NCBI GenBank assembly: GCA_029263175.1
Contig: JAJCXZ010000076.1
Location: 1 to 64,000, forward strand
DNA from: Acidimicrobiales bacterium
Lineage (GTDB): Bacteria; Actinomycetota; Acidimicrobiia; Acidimicrobiales; Aldehydirespiratoraceae
Direction: 5' to 3'
Length of the DNA stretch: 64,000 bases
Numbering within the stretch: the first letter of the stretch is position 1; every line of letters begins with the position of its first letter. A program made the translations under genes and the position numbers. This document shows, piece by piece, positions 16,359 through 24,627 of the stretch. The notes beneath the pieces were generated by a model. The model was not told the DNA's origin. It saw nothing but the letters and a program-made list of their open reading frames with translations, and did not search any database.

Positions 16359-16375
16359 CTGGGGTCTGTCCCCAG
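16359..16375. terminator. Bidirectional hairpin between lipid kinase and GDPD
   Basis: CTGGGG (16359-16364) pairs perfectly with CCCCAG (16370-16375) around TCTGT. It fills the 29-base gap between convergent stops. The core GGGGTCTG-CCCC is shared with a hairpin at 59863. Confidence 0.5.
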
Positions 16376-16377
16376 CG

Positions 16378-17064
16378 TTACTTGAGACGGTCGACGACAG
16401 CGCGGCCGATGTCGGGGACGTCGGTGCAGATACCGTCAACACCCATGGCGATGAGTTCGGTCATCCGGGCGGGATCGTTGACCGTCCATACGTTGACCTG
16501 AAGTCCGGCTGCGTGGGCTCGATCCACGATCGTGGCGTCGACGAGCGGGTCGTACGGATGAATCGCAGACATTTCGTGCGCCACGGCACGTTCGATCGTG
16601 CTCGTGGGGTCGCCGATGTCGAACAGCAGGGCGAGCGGGATCGTGGGGTCGACCTGGTGGAGCCGATCAAGCGCATCGATGTTGAACGAGGACACGAGCA
16701 CCCGCTCAGGGCCCAGATAGGCCTGCGCCAGACCGGCAACGGCATCGCTGACGAGGTGGTCCTCGTCATAGTCGGGGTCGTCGCGAAGGTTCTTGATCTC
16801 GATGTTGACCCCCATTCCCTCGCACTCTTCAAGCGCTTCGGCGAGGCTGGGGATTGCCTCCGGCAGATCGTCGTAGTCGAGCTCTCGCACCATTCGACCG
16901 TCGGCAAGGTGGGCATCGTGATGCACTATGGCCACACCGTCGGCAGTGCGGCGAACATCGAGCTCGACCCAGTCAGCGCCGAACTCACGGGCAAGACGAA
17001 ACGCCGGAAGGGTGTTTTCCGTGGCCGCTTCACGAGCGCCGCGGTGAGCGATCACGTTCGTCAT
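16378..17064 (-). CDS. Glycerophosphodiester phosphodiesterase
   Basis: 228-residue cytoplasmic GDPD-family TIM barrel, hydrolysing glycerophosphodiesters to glycerol 3-phosphate and an alcohol. The catalytic His and metal ligands are in VIAHRGAREAATENTLPAF, VELDVRRTADGVAIVHHD and VNIEIKNLRDD; the C-terminal QVNVWTVNDPARM and GVDGICTDVPDI close the barrel. No signal peptide. It is convergent with the lipid kinase; both act on phospholipid headgroups, but each has its own promoter direction. Confidence 0.9.
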   Translation of the reverse strand: MTNVIAHRGAREAATENTLPAFRLAREFGADWVELDVRRTADGVAIVHHDAHLADGRMVRELDYDDLPEAIPSLAEALEECEGMGVNIEIKNLRDDPDYDEDHLVSDAVAGLAQAYLGPERVLVSSFNIDALDRLHQVDPTIPLALLFDIGDPTSTIERAVAHEMSAIHPYDPLVDATIVDRAHAAGLQVNVWTVNDPARMTELIAMGVDGICTDVPDIGRAVVDRLK

Positions 17065-17170
17065 GGATCAAGTGTCGCGTGGTTCGCGCCGCTGCACGTG
17101 GCAGGTCACCCCGGACTCAAGGCCGAATCCGACCGTCCTGTGGAAAACGAGAACTCGTTACAACTTTTGC

Positions 17171-17200
17171 TTGCGCGAAACGAGAACGTGTTCCTAATAT
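17171..17200 (+). promoter_or_regulatory. Promoter for whiB-family gene
   Basis: TTGCGC (17171-17176), an 18-base spacer and TAATAT (17195-17200) form a housekeeping-type promoter. It would give a leader of roughly 47 bases before the TTG start at 17254. The leader contains GGGGGGA six bases before that start. Confidence 0.5.
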
Positions 17201-17253
17201 GACGCTCGGTAACCGGAGAGGTCCGCTGTTACCCATGACCTGGGGGGATTCCA

Positions 17254-17538
17254 TTGGCGCTGACGGCTGAGGTTTTTGCAACGACGATCGATTGGCGCAC
17301 TGACGCCGCGTGCCGAGACACTGATCCGGCCCTGTTCTTCCCGATAGGAACCACCGGGCATGCAATCGCGCAGATTGCCGACGCCAAGCAAGTGTGCTTC
17401 GAGTGTGCGTGCCGTGACGACTGCCTCGAGTTCGCGCTCTCGACGAACCAGGACACCGGGGTCTGGGGCGGAGCGTCCGAGGAAGAGCGACGCATAATCC
17501 GCCGCCGCCGCAGGGCCGAGCGCCAGCGCGCCAGCTAG
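17254..17538 (+). CDS. WhiB-family transcriptional regulator
   Basis: 94-residue actinobacterial Fe-S regulator. Four Cys that bind a [4Fe-4S] cluster are at 20 (DAACRDTDP), 48, 51 and 57 (VCFECACRDDC), followed by the GVWGG turn and a basic C-terminus (EEERRIIRRRRRAERQR) for DNA contact. TTG start with a strong GGGGGGA ribosome site. WhiB proteins act with the primary sigma factor. Its tail overlaps the convergent ThDP enzyme by four bases. Confidence 0.93.
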   Translation: MALTAEVFATTIDWRTDAACRDTDPALFFPIGTTGHAIAQIADAKQVCFECACRDDCLEFALSTNQDTGVWGGASEEERRIIRRRRRAERQRAS

Positions 17539-19094
17539 ACCACAGCTTCGATCAGCGACGGGCCGGGCTGGGCCAGCGACCTCTCGATCGCGGCGTTGAA
17601 CTCCTCGGCGGTCGTCGCCCGAGATGCCGGCACACCCATGCCTTGGGCCAGGGAAACCCAGTCGAGATCCGGGTTGCTGAGGTCGAGCATGCTCATTGCC
17701 TTCGGCCCGGGGTCGTGGGCGCCGACCCGACCGAACTCGAATTGCAGAATCGCGTACTGACGGTTGGAGAAGACCACGGTGGTGACGTCGAGTCCTTCTC
17801 GGGCTTGAGTCCAGAGTCCTTGCACGGTGTACATGCCCGCACCGTCGGCCTGCATGTTGATCACGCGGCGGTCAGGGCATGCCACCGCCGCGCCGATCGC
17901 CGCGGGAATGCCATAGCCGATGGCACCGCCGGTGAGGGCGAGGAACGAGTGGCTGGGGGCCCCACGCATACCCATCTGGTAGGCCCCGCCCGAGAGTCCG
18001 CTCTCGTTGACGACGATGCAGTTGTCGGGCATGTGATGCGCCGTGGCCTGACCGATGGCGAGAGGGGTGAGCTCGCCGGACGGCAGGTCGGGGCGAGCGA
18101 GCTCCCAACGCGGTGGTTCTTCCCCGGCTGCGCCGGCCGCGTCGACAAGAGACTCGAGCGCACCATCGACGTCGCCGGTGATATCGCAGATCTCATGGAT
18201 CACCGCGCCCTCCGGGGTGAGCCAGTTCGGCTTGTCCGGGTAGGCGAAGAAAGTGACCGGCGGCCTGCCGCCGATGACGATCAGGTGTTGCGTTCCTTCG
18301 AGCTGCTCGGCGGCTTGTTCGCCGAAGTATTGAAGGCGACGAATCGGTACCGCGCCGGCACCCATCTCCTGGCGGGGAGCCCAGGTGGACGCCACGACCT
18401 TCGCGCCGGTCGCAGCTGCGATGCGGGCGACCGCAGCGACCCGAGCCTCAGGGAGCGCTCCGCCCAGAAAGATCGTGCAGCGTTCGCCGCCGGCCAGCGC
18501 CCGGACGGCGCTGGCGATGGCATCGGCGTCGGGAGCCGATGGAGACGTCGGCGGCTTCCCCGCCACCGCCTTTGCGCTGGTCTGACCCCAAGCGGTGTCT
18601 GCCGGGAGAATCAGGGTGGAGATCTGGCCTGGCGCAACCATTGCGTTCTCGACGGCCTCAGCGCCAAGGGCGGCGACGCTGTCGGGGGAGTCACCCATCC
18701 GCACCCAGTGCGACATGGGAGTAGCGACACCGACGACATCGGAGCTCAACGGCGAGTCGTACTGACGGTGGTAAGTGGCGTGCTCTCCGACAACATTCAC
18801 CATCGGCGTCCGCGCCTTCTTGGCGTTGTGCACGTTGGCGAGGCCGTTCGCCAGGCCCGGACCGAGATGGAGCAGGGTTGCGGCCGGCTTGCCGGTCATC
18901 CGCCCGTAGCCGTCCGCCGCGCCGGTGACGACACCCTCGAAGAGTCCGAGGATGCACCGCATCGTGGGGTTTGTGTCGAGCGCCGCCACGAAGTGCATCT
19001 CAGATGTGCCGGGATTGGCGAAGCAGACGTCGACGCCGGAGTCGACGAGGGCGTGAACGAGCGCCTCGCCACCGGTCATTGATTGGGAAGCCAT
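17535..19094 (-). CDS. Thiamine diphosphate-dependent enzyme (acetolactate synthase/benzoylformate decarboxylase-like)
   Basis: 519-residue ThDP enzyme with the three-domain layout of the acetolactate synthase family. The catalytic Glu is in ILGLFEGVVTGAADGYGRM, the N-terminal block is VDVCFANPGTSEMHFVAAL, and the ThDP/metal motif is MQADGAGMYTVQGLWTQAREGLDVTT (quoted in part), a GDG-NN-like segment reading ADGAGM...SNRQYAILQ. It has the short length typical of IlvX/MdlC-like decarboxylases rather than a full biosynthetic AHAS, and no small subunit is nearby. Substrate unknown. Confidence 0.82.
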   Translation of the reverse strand: MASQSMTGGEALVHALVDSGVDVCFANPGTSEMHFVAALDTNPTMRCILGLFEGVVTGAADGYGRMTGKPAATLLHLGPGLANGLANVHNAKKARTPMVNVVGEHATYHRQYDSPLSSDVVGVATPMSHWVRMGDSPDSVAALGAEAVENAMVAPGQISTLILPADTAWGQTSAKAVAGKPPTSPSAPDADAIASAVRALAGGERCTIFLGGALPEARVAAVARIAAATGAKVVASTWAPRQEMGAGAVPIRRLQYFGEQAAEQLEGTQHLIVIGGRPPVTFFAYPDKPNWLTPEGAVIHEICDITGDVDGALESLVDAAGAAGEEPPRWELARPDLPSGELTPLAIGQATAHHMPDNCIVVNESGLSGGAYQMGMRGAPSHSFLALTGGAIGYGIPAAIGAAVACPDRRVINMQADGAGMYTVQGLWTQAREGLDVTTVVFSNRQYAILQFEFGRVGAHDPGPKAMSMLDLSNPDLDWVSLAQGMGVPASRATTAEEFNAAIERSLAQPGPSLIEAVV

Positions 19095-19105
19095 GGCCTA
19101 CTGGT

Positions 19106-20635
19106 CTAGCCCAGCGGCAGCGATTCGACCCTACGAGGAACTCGGATTTCGACGGCTGTGCCACGAGGCGCCGCGACCTGAGCCGGTCCGATCGAGATCG
19201 TGCCACCGAGATCGTGAACGATGAATGTGCGTACGATCGTCAAGCCCAAACCAGCGTCACGATCCAGCGAGAACCCATCGCTGACCCCGTCGCCGCCGTT
19301 GATCACCCGAATCGACAGCGTTCGGGGCTCAGCCACAAGCTCGATGGTGACGTCGGCTGACCGTGGCGCAGCGTGGTCGATCGCGTTCTGCACGAGTTCT
19401 GTGACCGCGACCGACAGCGGCATCGCCATGTCGCCGGGTAGCTCACCGACACGACCGTCAATGGTTACCCGCAACGGACGCTCGGGGGCGCCAAGCCCCT
19501 CCTCGACCATCCGGACGATCCGGCCGACCACCTCGTCGAAGTCGACGACATCTGCCACCTGGCTCGACAGAGTCTCGTGAACGAGAGCGATCGAACCGAT
19601 GCGGCGAGCCGACTGCTCGACCGCGTATCGCGCCTCAGCAGCAGAGAGGCGCCGCGCCTGGAGACGCAGGAGCGACTGGATTGTCTGGAGGTTGTTCTTC
19701 ACCCGGTGATGGATCTCGCGAATCGTCGTGTCCTTCGATACGAGCAAGCGGTCACGAGTTCGCAACTCGGAGATGTCGCGCAACACGGCGAGCGCGCCGG
19801 TGGCGCGACCCCGTTCGATGAGCGGATGGCAACGCACGACCACCGTGAGGTCGGGGCCGTGCTCGAGCTCGGTGACGGTGCTGTGCCGGGTTGCCAGTGC
19901 CCGCCGGATGACGGAGTCATCAATGCCGACATCGGCGAGGGATCGACCCTCCACATTGGATTGGACGCCGAGACGATGGAGGGCGGAGATCCCGTTGGGC
20001 GACGCAAAAACGACACGGCGCTCCCGGTCGACCAGCACAACACCATCGCCGACGCGAGGCTCGCGGAACTCTCCGACCTGCTCCTGCAGCGACAGCGGGA
20101 ACTCGCCTTCCTCGATCATCAACGCAAAGCGATCCCACAGACGGCGATACATCGACTCGAGCGTGGTGCGATGCCGGATGAGTCCGGGTTCGGATTCGCG
20201 CGTGAGCACCGCGATCACGTCATCGCCGTAGCGGACCGGAATGGCGTCGATCTGGACTCGGCCGATCGTTCCCGGGAGGAGGATCTCCTCTTCAACGGTG
20301 TCGTCGGCCGGCGCAGCATCCGTTCGGGGGCCGATGACCCCACCGCGAGTAACGCCCTCGAAGAACGCCGTGCGAAGCAGCGACAGCAGATCGGGGTTGA
20401 TCGACTCCCCCACCGGATCGGCTCGGTACACGGTGGCACCCGCGGCAGAACGGGCGTGACCGAGCACGACGAAATCGGTCTGAGAGCTGCCAGGATCGAC
20501 GGGTGCGCTCAGAAGCACGTCTGCGAATGACAGGTCGCACGGCAGCGCCCACGCGGCAACGAGCCGTTGGAGGTGGGCGATCTCATCGCCGCTCAATGCA
20601 GTTCGAGCTCGAGCGAGCTCGGCGAGGCTTGCCAT
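19106..20635 (-). CDS. Sensor histidine kinase, PdtaS type
   Basis: 509-residue soluble kinase. An N-terminal GAF-like sensory domain (about 1-150, H_kinase_N type) is followed by a PAS-like domain (about 185-300). The phosphorylation site is the HisKA_2 motif in REIHHRVKNNLQTIQSLLRL, and the HATPase domain has ELVQNAIDHA (N box), RVINGGDGVSDGFS and GLGLTIVRTFI. This matches mycobacterial PdtaS, which signals to an ANTAR RNA-binding response regulator; no such partner is encoded in this window. A leaderless -10 box precedes the start. Confidence 0.87.
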   Translation of the reverse strand: MASLAELARARTALSGDEIAHLQRLVAAWALPCDLSFADVLLSAPVDPGSSQTDFVVLGHARSAAGATVYRADPVGESINPDLLSLLRTAFFEGVTRGGVIGPRTDAAPADDTVEEEILLPGTIGRVQIDAIPVRYGDDVIAVLTRESEPGLIRHRTTLESMYRRLWDRFALMIEEGEFPLSLQEQVGEFREPRVGDGVVLVDRERRVVFASPNGISALHRLGVQSNVEGRSLADVGIDDSVIRRALATRHSTVTELEHGPDLTVVVRCHPLIERGRATGALAVLRDISELRTRDRLLVSKDTTIREIHHRVKNNLQTIQSLLRLQARRLSAAEARYAVEQSARRIGSIALVHETLSSQVADVVDFDEVVGRIVRMVEEGLGAPERPLRVTIDGRVGELPGDMAMPLSVAVTELVQNAIDHAAPRSADVTIELVAEPRTLSIRVINGGDGVSDGFSLDRDAGLGLTIVRTFIVHDLGGTISIGPAQVAAPRGTAVEIRVPRRVESLPLG

Positions 20636-20641
20636 CAGCTC

Positions 20642-20647
20642 AGCGTA
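20642..20647 (-). promoter_or_regulatory. -10 element for leaderless transcription of the PdtaS-like gene
   Basis: On the minus strand TACGCT is followed by six bases and ATG at 20635. Confidence 0.55.
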
Positions 20648-20671
20648 TGGCAGCCGCTAGGACAGGAGTCG

Positions 20672-20899
20672 CTAGCTGAAGCCGATCGGGTTGCCACCTT
20701 CGGGGCCGAGTTCGACATAGGCGATCTTCGCTGCCGCGATGCCGAGGTCCTTGCCCTTGTCATCGGTGAGCCACAGGGTTGCGGCTTCTCCGGACAACGC
20801 GGAATCGACCTGGCTGCGCAACTCGGCGCGGTCGGTGTCGTCTGACAGCTGGATGTTGATCTCGCGCGGTGAGTCGCTGACGCCGATACGAATGTCCAC
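20672..20899 (-). CDS. DUF3107 family protein
   Basis: 75-residue conserved actinobacterial protein that starts MDIRIGVSDSPREINIQL and ends with AKIAYVELGPEGG. No function is established, although it is sometimes annotated as ATP-binding without a visible P-loop. GTG start with GAGGAGA upstream. It follows the mrp gene by ten bases on the same strand, so the two are probably co-transcribed. Confidence 0.87.
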   Translation of the reverse strand: MDIRIGVSDSPREINIQLSDDTDRAELRSQVDSALSGEAATLWLTDDKGKDLGIAAAKIAYVELGPEGGNPIGFS

Positions 20900-20909
20900 G
20901 GGGGTCTCC

Positions 20910-22049
20910 TCAGATGATCTTGAGCTCAGGGTGCGAGCGTTTGCTCGGCGCGTGAGCGGTAACCCACTCTGCCATCTTCACGAACGCAAGCGACGCTTCG
21001 TTGGTGGGATCCTCGGCCATGATCGGTCGGCCTTGATCGGAGCCTTCGCGCATCGGGATGGTCATCGGCACCTGGGCGATGAGGTCAACCTCGAGTTGGT
21101 CGGCGAGATCCTGGCCGCCACCGGCGCCGAAGAGCGGGTAGATCTTGCCGTCATCACCGGTGAACCAGGACATGTTTTCGATCACGCCCTTCACCTCGAT
21201 GTTGACCTGCTTGAACATGAACGCCGAACGTTGGGCGACCTTCTGGGCGGCGGGGTTCGGCGTCGTGACAATGAATGCTTCGGCGCGGGGCAGGAACTGG
21301 GCGAGCGAGAGCGAGATGTCGCCGGTGCCCGGAGGCAGATCGATGAGCAGGAAGTCGGGATTGTTCCAGAAGACGTCGGTGAGGAACTGCTCGAGCGCCT
21401 TGTGCAGCATCGGGCCACGCCAGATGACGGGCTGGTCTTCTTGGGCGAAGAAGCCCATGGACACGCATCGCACGCCATGGGTCTCAGGCGGGATGATCAT
21501 GTCGTCGATGACCGTCGGCGGTTGCGACACGCCGAGCATGCGCGGAATGGAGAAGCCCCAGACATCAGCGTCGATGACGGCGACAGAGTTGCCGGCGTCG
21601 GCGAGGGCGATTGCGAGGTTGGCTGTCACCGATGACTTGCCCACGCCGCCCTTGCCGGAGGCGATGAGCATCACCCGAGTGCGGTTGCCCGGCTCGTTGA
21701 ACGGGATGGCACGGCCCTCGGCGTGACCGTGGGCAGCCTGGCTTCCGGCGCTGGCCGATGGGTCACCGTGCACGAGCTCACGAACCTTGGCCCGCTGCTC
21801 GTCGGTCATGACCCCGAAATCGAGCGTGACGACGGAAACGCCGTCGAGGGCGGTGCCGGCATCGGTGACCCGGGTCGTGATCTCGCTGCGCAAAGGGCAA
21901 CCGGCGATGGTGAGGTCGATTCCGACCTCGACATGACCACCATCGATGGTGACGGAACGGACCATTCCGAGGTCGACGATGCTGCGATGCAGCTCCGGAT
22001 CTTCGACCGGGCGCAAGGCCTCGATCACAGCGGCTTCGGTGACGGTCAT
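20910..22049 (-). CDS. mrp: Mrp/ApbC-family P-loop ATPase, iron-sulfur cluster carrier
   Basis: 379-residue protein. Residues 1-90 are a MIP18/DUF59 domain (VEDPELHRSIVDLGMV); the rest is a ParA-like ATPase with deviant Walker A in ASGKGGVGKSSVTANLAIAL, AVIDADVWGFSIPRML and LLIDLPPGTGDISLSL. Family members ferry Fe-S clusters to apoproteins. The C-terminal CxxC of classic ApbC is absent: that region reads ENMSWFTGDDGKIYPLFG. It is divergent from a SufR-like Fe-S-sensing regulator across 56 bases, supporting a shared Fe-S theme. Confidence 0.9.
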   Translation of the reverse strand: MTVTEAAVIEALRPVEDPELHRSIVDLGMVRSVTIDGGHVEVGIDLTIAGCPLRSEITTRVTDAGTALDGVSVVTLDFGVMTDEQRAKVRELVHGDPSASAGSQAAHGHAEGRAIPFNEPGNRTRVMLIASGKGGVGKSSVTANLAIALADAGNSVAVIDADVWGFSIPRMLGVSQPPTVIDDMIIPPETHGVRCVSMGFFAQEDQPVIWRGPMLHKALEQFLTDVFWNNPDFLLIDLPPGTGDISLSLAQFLPRAEAFIVTTPNPAAQKVAQRSAFMFKQVNIEVKGVIENMSWFTGDDGKIYPLFGAGGGQDLADQLEVDLIAQVPMTIPMREGSDQGRPIMAEDPTNEASLAFVKMAEWVTAHAPSKRSHPELKII

Positions 22050-22070
22050 TCGGGCTCCATGCAGTTCCCA

Positions 22071-22102
22071 GGTATTTCCCCTACGGCGATAGGTAGAATA
22101 CC
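22071..22102. promoter_or_regulatory. Inverted repeat over the regulator's -10 region (possible operator)
   Basis: GGTATTT (22071-22077) and GAATACC (22096-22102) form an imperfect inverted repeat. The right half overlaps the -10 hexamer of the SufR-like gene. It lies between mrp and that gene and could be an autoregulatory site for both directions. Confidence 0.35.
22094..22099 (+). promoter_or_regulatory. -10 element for leaderless transcription of the SufR-like gene
   Basis: TAGAAT, six bases, GTG at 22106. Confidence 0.55.
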
Positions 22103-22105
22103 GGC

Positions 22106-22846
22106 GTGGATGGTGTGTCCCCCCGACTTGAGACGGCTTCCGAGCTGAGTCCCACCGAGTTCGCTTCGGCGGTCACGGCAATCACGAGCGCGTTCGGCGA
22201 CCCCACCCGCAGAGAGATCTATCTTTTCGCCCACGAGCAGAGCGAGGGCATTACTGCCACGGAGACCGCGAAGCGGTTCGCCTTGCACGCCAACGTGGCG
22301 CGGCATCATCTCGACAAGCTCTCGTCGGGTGGGTATCTCGAAGTCGCCATGGCCAAGCCATCAGGTGGTGTCGGGCGTCCCTCGAAGCGGTACCGGGCTA
22401 CCCAGCCCGAGGTTCGTCTCGAAGTGCAAGTGCGCCACGATGACATTCTTGTGAGCCTTCTCGGCAGGGCGTTGTCGCTGTTGCCGCCAGAAGCGGCGGA
22501 GCAGATGGCGGAAGAGGTCGGCGTCGAATACGGCAAATCGATGGCCGATTCCATCGAACCGGGGGCCACCCACCGATCGTTTCAGGGTGCGCTGCACGCT
22601 GTCGCCGATGCGTTGTCGGCGCACGGCTTTGCCGCTCGCGCCGAGAAGCCCGAGGGTCAGGATCTACAGATCGTCGCCGAAAACTGCCCGTTTGGCGATG
22701 CAGTCGTGCAGTCCCCGGTGATCTGCGCGGTGGATCGCGGGATCGTCAAGGGGATGCTCAGCAAGCTCTATGGCCCGACCGCCACGGATACCGCATCGTC
22801 AAAGCCCCAGGGCGATGACATCTGCGTCACGCACGTCACGCTGTAA
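22106..22846 (+). CDS. SufR-like winged-helix regulator with Cys ligands
   Basis: 246-residue COG2345-type regulator. The helix-turn-helix is in TATETAKRFALHANVARHHLDKL with a wing at GRPSKRYRAT. The C-terminal domain has Cys 194 and 207 with twelve residues between (AENCPFGDAV ... PVICAVD) plus Cys 240 near the end. This is the spacing used by SufR to hold an Fe-S cluster and repress Fe-S biogenesis genes. No suf operon is in the window; the divergent partner is mrp. GTG start set by the leaderless promoter. Confidence 0.8.
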   Translation: MDGVSPRLETASELSPTEFASAVTAITSAFGDPTRREIYLFAHEQSEGITATETAKRFALHANVARHHLDKLSSGGYLEVAMAKPSGGVGRPSKRYRATQPEVRLEVQVRHDDILVSLLGRALSLLPPEAAEQMAEEVGVEYGKSMADSIEPGATHRSFQGALHAVADALSAHGFAARAEKPEGQDLQIVAENCPFGDAVVQSPVICAVDRGIVKGMLSKLYGPTATDTASSKPQGDDICVTHVTL

Positions 22847-23344
22847 CTAGCTGGCGTACACCCGGTCATCGACGCGGCGCGGCGGTAGCTTGCGCCGTTC
22901 CCAACCGACCTTGTTCCAGTCCTGGTGGACGCGACGGTTTCGGCCCGAACGCCGATCACTGCTGTTGCTGTCGCCGAGGTGGATCGTCATCCACGAGTCG
23001 ATGTCGTGGAGACAGTTGAGAATGGCATCCAGATCGTTGCGCGGAACGACTGCGAAGGCACCCGTGGCCCCAACATCGCTCGGAGTCCAGTTGTCCGATA
23101 CGACGAGCATCGCCTTGGAGGACGGGCTGATCTCGGCCAGACGAGCGAGACCCAGCCAACCTTGTTCGCCGGTCAGGTCATTCTCGACAAGGACCACGTC
23201 CGGGGAAACGAGATCCACGAGACGTTCGCCGTTCACCATCGTGTTCGCCACGCCCTTGACCTCGTAGCCCGCCTGTTGGACGAGCGGCTCGAAGGCCTCG
23301 ACATGCGTTGCAATGAGAACCGCTGATCGATGGGTTGTTTCCAT
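22847..23344 (-). CDS. Receiver-like domain protein
   Basis: 165-residue protein from ATG 23344; GGAGGTGGAGG upstream acts as ribosome site, so I do not use the in-frame ATG at 23365. Residues 1-115 resemble a response-regulator receiver: SAVLIATHVEAFEPLVQQAG, then SPDVVLVENDLTGEQGW where the phospho-acceptor Asp may be replaced (VLVEND), and AMLVVSDNW. The C-terminal 45 residues are Arg-rich (DRRSGRNRRVHQD) and unstructured. Classification is tentative and no output domain is seen. It is convergent with the SufR-like gene. Confidence 0.55.
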   Translation of the reverse strand: METTHRSAVLIATHVEAFEPLVQQAGYEVKGVANTMVNGERLVDLVSPDVVLVENDLTGEQGWLGLARLAEISPSSKAMLVVSDNWTPSDVGATGAFAVVPRNDLDAILNCLHDIDSWMTIHLGDSNSSDRRSGRNRRVHQDWNKVGWERRKLPPRRVDDRVYAS

Positions 23345-23430
23345 CAGAACCACCTCCACCTCCATTGTTACTGCCTTCTGTCACCTCTGGCATGAGCCGT
23401 TTGGCTCACTATTCGGCATGATTCGCCGAC

Positions 23431-23436
23431 TACGGT
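23431..23436 (+). promoter_or_regulatory. -10 element for leaderless transcription of the histidine phosphatase gene
   Basis: TACGGT, seven bases, GTG at 23444. This favours GTG 23444 over the in-frame GTG 23435, which overlaps the hexamer. Confidence 0.5.
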
Positions 23437-23443
23437 GGCCGCC

Positions 23444-23917
23444 GTGACCCTGCATCTGGTGCGGCATGCAGCCGCGGGCCACCGGTCCCCTTTCGATGGC
23501 GACGACCTCGGCCGCCGGCTCAGCGAGGTCGGCCACGAACAGGCAACGGCCTTGGCCGGTTTCTTTGCGGAGATGCCGGTGCGAGCAGTGTGGTCTTCGC
23601 TTGCCGAGCGATGTCTCCAGACGGCAGCACCGGTTGCGGCTCAGCACGGCCTTGAGGTGGTGCCCCAGCGGTTCCTGACCGAGGGTGGTCGTGCCACGCA
23701 CTTCATGGAAGCCCTTCGGGCCGAGGCTCCCGTCGAGGGCGACATGGTGATGTGCAGCCACGGCGACATGATCCCCGACGTGCTCAGCCGGCTTCTCCGC
23801 GACGGCATGTCGGTTGTCGGGCCCCGAGGCTGCGAAAAGGGCTCCGTCTGGAGCCTGGAAACCCGTGGCCGCGACATCGTCCGAGCCATATACATCGCCC
23901 GCGTCAGCGCGGACTGA
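23444..23917 (+). CDS. Histidine phosphatase family protein (SixA-like)
   Basis: 157-residue phosphatase. The RHG motif is HLVRHAAAGHRS (His phospho-acceptor), with VWSSLAERCLQTAAPVA and the second catalytic His in MVMCSHGDMIPDVL. The short length resembles SixA-type phosphohistidine phosphatases, but the true substrate is unknown. The 3' end overlaps the convergent Crp/Fnr gene by 14 bases. Confidence 0.8.
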   Translation: MTLHLVRHAAAGHRSPFDGDDLGRRLSEVGHEQATALAGFFAEMPVRAVWSSLAERCLQTAAPVAAQHGLEVVPQRFLTEGGRATHFMEALRAEAPVEGDMVMCSHGDMIPDVLSRLLRDGMSVVGPRGCEKGSVWSLETRGRDIVRAIYIARVSAD

Positions 23918-24590
23918 TCACTGCAGCGAGTCCAGCCGCGTCGAGTACGGCCATACGGCGGTACCCGGTGCTGATGAGTCCGGCTGCTTCGAGCCGACGT
24001 ACCGACTGGTTGACGCTGGTACGGCGGGCACCCAGCAGGCGGGCCAGCGTCTGCTGGCTCACGGCCGCGCCCTCGGTGCCTGCCTCCCGCAGCAGCCATG
24101 ACGCGACCTGAGCGTCGAGTGTGCCGGAAAGCAGGTCGCTCACCCGATCCTGCATCGAAGCCATCCGTTGGGCTACCGATACCAGCCAACGACGGGCGAG
24201 CATCGGCCGCTTGCCGAGCAACGAGAAGAGGGTGAGCGACTCGATCGAGTAGATCACGCTGTCGTTGAGAGCTCGAGCGGAGGTGGGTTCGCCGGTACGG
24301 AGAAAGAGCGGAATGTCGCCGAACACACTGCCGTCGTTCAGGAGTTGGACCAGTGCCTCTCGCTCACCGATCGATCGAGTGAGCTCGACCATCCCGGATC
24401 GAAGGATGTAGACCCGGCTGGGAAGCTCGTCTCGTTCGTAGATCAACGTCCCGCCGGCATAACGGTGCTCGGCCAGGTGCGAAGCGAACTCTTCGAGATC
24501 CTCACATGAGAGCGGAGCGAGGTCGCCTCGTCCGAGGCAGGTGCCGAGCCAGTTGACGAGGTCGATCGGGGGCGCTTGTGCGACGGTCAT
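23904..24590 (-). CDS. Crp/Fnr-family transcriptional regulator
   Basis: 228-residue regulator. The N-terminal cyclic-nucleotide-binding fold includes GTLIYERDELPSRVYILRSGMVEL and GSVFGDIPLFLRTGEPTSARAL, an altered phosphate-binding cassette in the usual place. The dimerisation helix is followed by an HTH_Crp domain (VSQQTLARLLGARRTSVNQSVRRLEAAGLI). I start at ATG 24590; the open frame to 24923 overlaps the DUF3179 gene antisense to its own codons and has no similarity. No Fe-S Cys set is seen, so it is not an Fnr proper. Ligand unknown. Confidence 0.85.
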   Translation of the reverse strand: MTVAQAPPIDLVNWLGTCLGRGDLAPLSCEDLEEFASHLAEHRYAGGTLIYERDELPSRVYILRSGMVELTRSIGEREALVQLLNDGSVFGDIPLFLRTGEPTSARALNDSVIYSIESLTLFSLLGKRPMLARRWLVSVAQRMASMQDRVSDLLSGTLDAQVASWLLREAGTEGAAVSQQTLARLLGARRTSVNQSVRRLEAAGLISTGYRRMAVLDAAGLAAVISPR

Positions 24591-24627
24591 GGACTCGGAA
24601 CCCGGTGACAAACCGTCTTGTTCCCGA

